From assembly GCF_905196875.1 (NCBI RefSeq), contig NZ_CAJJWO010000073.1:1-25306 (forward strand): 25,306 bases of DNA, given 5' to 3'. Numbering within the stretch: the first letter of the stretch is position 1; each line of letters starts with the position of its first letter. Below, in pieces: positions 21,629-25,306 of the stretch. Under the pieces are notes generated by a model. It had not been told where the DNA came from and did not search any database. It worked only from the letters and a program-made list of their open reading frames with translations. Both the position numbers and the translations under genes were made by a program. Origin of the DNA: an uncultured Parabacteroides sp. Its GTDB lineage: Bacteria; Bacteroidota; Bacteroidia; Bacteroidales; Tannerellaceae.

Positions 21629-24600
21629 CTATAACAGAATTATTCTTGAATTTATAATATCAGATAATTGTTCCTTCAATTTGTTTGCTTGAACGGGTTT
21701 AGCCATGTAACCGTCAAATCCATTTTCCATAACTCGTTGCTCATCTGATGCATAGGCAAAGGCTGTAATAGCAATTATCGGAGCAAGAGGATCAGTCTTC
21801 CGTATTTCTAAAGTCGCATCATATCCATTCATGACGGGCATGTTTAAATCCATAAGTACGATGTCAGGAGATTCGTTTTTAAACATATCCACGGCTTCTT
21901 TTCCGTTCCATGCGTGTAGGAGGTAGTAATCATCCTTAAGTATGGTCTGGAATAATTTATAGTTACTATCATTATCCTCTGCTATAAGGATTGTAAGGTG
22001 CTTTGTTTTAGATTTGACCTGTTTTTGTCTTTCTTCTATTTTTATCATTTCTTGAGCCGGTACGTAAGGCAGCTCAAACCAGAAGGTTGAGCCTCTACCT
22101 TCCTCGCTTTCAACACCTATCTGCCCGTTCATATTCTCTACGAGCATGCGGCAAATAGAAAGTCCCAATCCTGTTCCCTGGGCGAAATGGTTCAATTTGA
22201 CAAATCGTTCGAAGATGTCATTCTTTTTTTCTGCCGGAATACCTATTCCTGTATCTTTGATGAAGAAATATAACCTTTTACCTCTGATTTCATAACCAAA
22301 ACGGATAGAACCTTCGGTGGTAAACTTGATTGCATTGTTTACCATATTAATGACTAACTGGGATATTCTGTTTCTTTCTGCATGGATATGGCATTGAGGA
22401 CTTCCAGCTTTGAATATCAACTGTACTTTTTCGCTTTGTAGTTTCAGTCTTAAGCTGTTCTCTAATTCCTGCATCAACTGGTTTAGTTCGAAATCGCTGT
22501 AGTTGAATTCCATGGTACCTGCTTCTATCTTTGATAAATCAAGTATATCTCCGATGAGTTGCAGCAATAGTGTATTATTATTCTCGATAATGTTTATGTA
22601 TTCTTCCTGCTCGGAAGGCTCTTGTACCGAAGGTAGTAATGTGGAGAAACCTACGATTGCATTTAATGGAGTACGGATTTCATGACTCATATTAGCTAAG
22701 AAAGCAGATTTTAACCTGTTAGACTCTTCGGCCTTGTTTTTAGCATCGAGCAGACTGTTTTCCATTTTTTTACGTTGGGTGATTACCAGGGATGATCCGA
22801 CTAATGTAACGGGGACTCCATTTTTATCACGGGTATCTACTGCTGCCTGGGCCTCGATCCAATCCACTTGAATGCCCTGGTTGGTATGGCTGACTATGCG
22901 GTATTCCTCTTTTACTTTCGAGCACTTGCCTTCTATCAGTTCGGTATAAGCTTGTCGTACTCGCTGGCGATCTTCTTTATATATCTTTCCGAAATATTGC
23001 GATTCGGGAACAGACAATAGCTTTTCACTCAGGCTGTCATCCGCAACGTCGAGTTCAACCTGGCGATTTACGTCACACAAAATGGTGTGTTCACGCAAAT
23101 CCCATTTCCAGGGAACGATATTGGCGATGTCGAGCGCCATCGCAAGTTTATGGTTGATCGAATCTAGTTTCACTTGGGTGTGGTGAAGATCGGTACAATC
23201 GACACCGAAAATATCCACATAGTCAGATTGGAGTGAGAAAGTCAGCATGATGTTGAAATAGGAAGAAGATTGTTTCAGGTAGTAAGTGAAACTGATTGTT
23301 TTTTTCTCCATTTCCATGAACTGAAAATAACGGATGAACATCGTCAATGCGTCATCCGGGAGATCGCTCATTTTTTTGCCGACAATATCTCTGTCCAGGT
23401 GCATTGCATTCAGATACCGGTTGTTCACCTTATGAATAATTGCATCGATCACTTCGCCTGTTTCATTACGCATCAGGCATACCTTGCAATATAATACCGG
23501 CATATTTTCGAAAAGATTGCTTAATTCTGCATTCGCTTCAATCTCTTTTTGCTGTGCTATCCGCAACACTTTAAGTGATTTTATGCGGTTGAATTGATAC
23601 AATGTAAACAATACTAATACGATGAATAAGACACCAAGTGCTATCAGGTGGTATTTATACTTTTCCAAAGCAGTTTTAGGAAGGTTAAGAAAAACGGCAT
23701 CTGAGGGGCATAAATTTGTACTGATTCCTTTTTGCAGAAATGTCGGATAGTCAAATACAGGTTGTCCTTTTGGAATGTAAAAAGGAATATCCCTGGGGGC
23801 TTTGCCCCCGAGAACGGCGTTTAATGTCGTTTTTAACTGTTTATCGAATGTTTGCTGTTGGTAGAAATAACCGCCAATCATCCTGCTGTTTGGCATGACT
23901 GCATCTCCTAAAGCAAAGATCGGAATGGTTACATTAGAAATAACCTGGAATGTATTAGCCATTAACAGATCTCCTCCGGCAAAAGTTTGGCGAGTGAACC
24001 AGGATGAAAAAAGTACTCCGGTTGTGTTTCTGTCTGTTGTATTTAATTTAAATAATAAAGAATCTGTTGTCATTTCCGCTGCAGAGAGAAACTCATATTT
24101 TAAATCAGGATATGACTTTTTTAGTAAAATGCGTAAATCGTGGTCTAATTGCTGATTGACGTAACGGCCATCTCCAATAAATGTTAATGTTTCCATACCG
24201 GGGATTATATTCTGCATCAGTTCGATATTTTCAGGCAAGTAATTTTTTGCATGCAAAAAGGTGAGGTTGTAACTTTCCGTCAATTGCTCCAATGGAACTT
24301 GCTCGGTGATTTTTGCCGGATATTTTTTTATATAGTTTGCATTAGGACTTAAATAAGGCAACTCGGCACACAGAATCAAAGGTATGTCTTCACTCCAATG
24401 CTTTTTGAAATCGTCGGACATCATAAACGAACTGTTTCCCAACAACAGAATAGCTCTAGGTGCATGCGTGTATCTGGGAAAAAAAGACTCTTTAAACTTG
24501 TTTAGTTTGCAGGAATCATCGATCATTAACATATTCATGTTCTCAACGTAGAAATCTAGATTCGGATTTGTCGCTATTTCTTGCTGTATAGGGCTAATGA

Positions 24601-24760
24601 GCGCATTACTCCAGGTTGCATCGGAAGTATAACTGTTCAGGACCAATAAATAATCTTTATTGGAAACAGCCGAATTGTTGGCTATTAAATTCATGGCACA
24701 GGCAAGCTGCAGGCCTGTAAGAATTATTAAAATAGTGTTGAGGCGTATATTAGATTTCAT
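21629..24760 (-). CDS. Hybrid sensor histidine kinase/response regulator
   Basis: This 1043-residue membrane protein has an N-terminal membrane or signal segment (about 7-27), then a periplasmic sensor (about 36-365) resembling ABC-type substrate-binding proteins. That part includes DYLLVLNSYTSDATWSNAL, PRAILLLGNSSF and SNVTIPIFALGDAV. A second membrane helix lies at about 370-390 and two PAS-like domains at about 415-665. HisKA carries His693 in NMSHEIRTPLN. The ATPase domain has NMVNNAIKF (N808/N809), DTGIGIP (D836) and GTGLGLSI. The C-terminal receiver has Asp971 in IVLMDLNMPVMNG, with T999 and K1021. No DNA-binding domain is present, so it must pass phosphate to another protein. The start at 24760 is chosen over 24868 because a -7 box lies between them and MKSNIRLN begins the membrane segment. 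Confidence 0.94.
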   Translation of the reverse strand: MKSNIRLNTILIILTGLQLACAMNLIANNSAVSNKDYLLVLNSYTSDATWSNALISPIQQEIATNPNLDFYVENMNMLMIDDSCKLNKFKESFFPRYTHAPRAILLLGNSSFMMSDDFKKHWSEDIPLILCAELPYLSPNANYIKKYPAKITEQVPLEQLTESYNLTFLHAKNYLPENIELMQNIIPGMETLTFIGDGRYVNQQLDHDLRILLKKSYPDLKYEFLSAAEMTTDSLLFKLNTTDRNTTGVLFSSWFTRQTFAGGDLLMANTFQVISNVTIPIFALGDAVMPNSRMIGGYFYQQQTFDKQLKTTLNAVLGGKAPRDIPFYIPKGQPVFDYPTFLQKGISTNLCPSDAVFLNLPKTALEKYKYHLIALGVLFIVLVLFTLYQFNRIKSLKVLRIAQQKEIEANAELSNLFENMPVLYCKVCLMRNETGEVIDAIIHKVNNRYLNAMHLDRDIVGKKMSDLPDDALTMFIRYFQFMEMEKKTISFTYYLKQSSSYFNIMLTFSLQSDYVDIFGVDCTDLHHTQVKLDSINHKLAMALDIANIVPWKWDLREHTILCDVNRQVELDVADDSLSEKLLSVPESQYFGKIYKEDRQRVRQAYTELIEGKCSKVKEEYRIVSHTNQGIQVDWIEAQAAVDTRDKNGVPVTLVGSSLVITQRKKMENSLLDAKNKAEESNRLKSAFLANMSHEIRTPLNAIVGFSTLLPSVQEPSEQEEYINIIENNNTLLLQLIGDILDLSKIEAGTMEFNYSDFELNQLMQELENSLRLKLQSEKVQLIFKAGSPQCHIHAERNRISQLVINMVNNAIKFTTEGSIRFGYEIRGKRLYFFIKDTGIGIPAEKKNDIFERFVKLNHFAQGTGLGLSICRMLVENMNGQIGVESEEGRGSTFWFELPYVPAQEMIKIEERQKQVKSKTKHLTILIAEDNDSNYKLFQTILKDDYYLLHAWNGKEAVDMFKNESPDIVLMDLNMPVMNGYDATLEIRKTDPLAPIIAITAFAYASDEQRVMENGFDGYMAKPVQANKLKEQLSDIINSRIILL

Positions 24761-24791
24761 AACAATACAATGTGAAATTTTAAAAATTGAG

Positions 24792-24799
24792 CAAATATA
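24792..24799 (-). promoter_or_regulatory. -7 box for the hybrid kinase gene
   Basis: Minus strand TATATTTGCTC fits TAnnTTTG and predicts a leader of about 26 bases to the ATG at 24760, which decides the start. Confidence 0.65.
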
Positions 24800-24997
24800 A
24801 TATTTTTTCTGATATCTGTAATATCCACTGATATTTATTGATTCTTTTAACGAAAAACATGTATGCACTTGTGTTTTTTGTCAATATTTGTTAGTTTATT
24901 TTTATTAATTGTTGTAGCGGTGTATAGTAGTTCAAACATATTCTTAAAAGTAGGCGTAAAGGACCGTTTCCATAAATCATCAGCGGGAGATAAGATA

Positions 24998-25130
24998 ACA
25001 AGAACTGAAGTGCTGGTGAGGGACTTTTTGAAACAGGTACAGTTATTCCATGGAAAAGAAAGACGTATCGATTTCTATGCAAATAGTTTGCATTTCGGAA
25101 ATATTTCCTAAAGCGTACAGGGATCGATAG
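24998..25130 (+). pseudogene. Remnant of an AraC-type regulator
   Basis: In one plus-strand frame the sequence reads RTEVLVRDFLKQVQLFHGKE, then RRIDFYANSLHFGNIS and a stop (25106-25108). This closely follows the linker and first helix of Bacteroidales AraC regulators (typically ...FLxLVxxHxxxERSVxFYADxLCLTPKYLS). A shift of frame at about 25102 continues the match with PKAYRDR before a second stop at 25128. The rest of the DNA-binding domain is missing and cassette copy 3 begins about 20 bases later. The sensory domain is missing too; the frame extends upstream to 24863, but that part is hydrophobic and not AraC-like. The match is from memory of the family. Confidence 0.55.
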
Positions 25131-25240
25131 TTGGTTCAAATAGATTCTTTTAAATTATGTTTTAGAACATGTTTTTGTTAAACGTTATTAAAAGAATAAG
25201 AAAAACAACCAATAAGTTATGTTGTATAGCATAAATGCGC

Positions 25241-25248
25241 TATATTTG
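25241..25248 (+). promoter_or_regulatory. -7 box of small RNA cassette copy 3
   Basis: Perfect TATATTTGCA in the same position relative to dyad site B as in copies 1 and 2. Confidence 0.72.
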
Positions 25249-25252
25249 CATT

Positions 25253-25306
25253 GTGTTTTTCATGGTATTAGATTTAAGGTTAACAATGAAGATTGGCTGT
25301 CTGTGA
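25253..25306 (+). ncRNA. Predicted small RNA, copy 3, partial (FopS-like)
   Basis: The RNA body matches copies 1 and 2. The window ends inside the terminator hairpin (GGCTGTCTGTGA, with T in place of C at 25302), so the 3' half of the stem cannot be seen. The 14-codon frame (25262-25306) is kept, ending CL instead of CP. Confidence 0.65.

Larger units (their letters stand above)
25151..25306 (+). repeat. Dispersed regulatory-RNA cassette, copy 3 (cut by the right edge)
   Basis: Dyad site A (25156-25171, ATGTT-N4-AACAT) and dyad site B (25218-25233, ATGTT-N4-AGCAT) are again 62 bp apart, with the -7 box 7 bases after site B. The upstream spacer is well diverged from copies 1 and 2 (ACGTTATTAAAAGAATAAG here), while the sites and spacing hold. 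From the -7 box to the window edge, 64 of 66 bases match copy 1. Confidence 0.88.

Noticed and set aside
24761..24868. 36-residue N-terminal extension of the hybrid kinase
   Set aside because: The -7 box at 24792-24799 lies inside it and the extension is not signal-like.
24891..25139. 82-codon minus-strand frame
   Set aside because: No promoter box or family similarity; it lies opposite the AraC-like remnant, which explains the region better.
1..25306. tRNA or rRNA genes
   Set aside because: I saw no cloverleaf-type sequences or rRNA signatures on either strand by eye; a covariance scan would settle it.

Overview
The window looks like chromosomal DNA from a gut Bacteroidales species, most likely Parabacteroides or a close relative. 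The evidence is an ECF sigma / FecR-type anti-sigma / SusC / SusD locus, putative promoters with the Bacteroidales -7 box TAnnTTTG, intact menA, pdxJ and nadK, and a hybrid sensor kinase. The species is inferred from gene content and style, not from a search.

Layout. 1-3203 is mostly minus strand. It holds a gene start running off the left edge behind a long leader hairpin, a nucleobase permease paired with a Tsx-like outer-membrane protein (DUF5020), and a Ca2+/Na+ antiporter. 3409-4495 holds three small membrane or exported proteins of unknown function. 4584-5483 is menA (plus). 5696-6619 is an EamA-type exporter (minus). 6719-9999 is one compact minus-strand operon: pdxJ, exbB, exbD, tonB/tolA-like, DJ-1-like. 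It supplies PLP synthesis plus the energy-coupling complex that TonB-dependent receptors such as the SusC protein here need. 10085-11632 is a CBS-domain protein followed by nadK (plus).

From 11640 to the right edge the region is accessory. An ECF sigma factor, its FecR-type anti-sigma factor, a SusC receptor with an N-terminal STN signalling domain, a SusD lipoprotein and a lipoprotein beta-propeller hydrolase-like protein form a trans-envelope-regulated uptake locus. After it come a HigB/HigA toxin-antitoxin pair, a large hybrid histidine kinase on the opposite strand, and a broken remnant of an AraC-type regulator.

The most unusual content is a dispersed repeat in three full copies (about 11657-11827, 21429-21602, and 25151 to the right edge) and one shortened copy (20512-20616). 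Each full copy looks like a complete promoter-small RNA-terminator cassette: a perfect -7 box TATATTTG, about 70 transcribed bases nearly identical between copies, and a GGCTGTCC/GGATAGCC hairpin with a T-run. Upstream sit two dyad sites exactly 62 bp apart, the second exactly 7 bp before the -7 box. Their sequences change between copies in a compensating way. The cassettes separate the accessory blocks: receptor locus, toxin-antitoxin pair, sensor kinase. They resemble the paralogous small RNAs (FopS family) reported in Bacteroides, but I could not check that identity.
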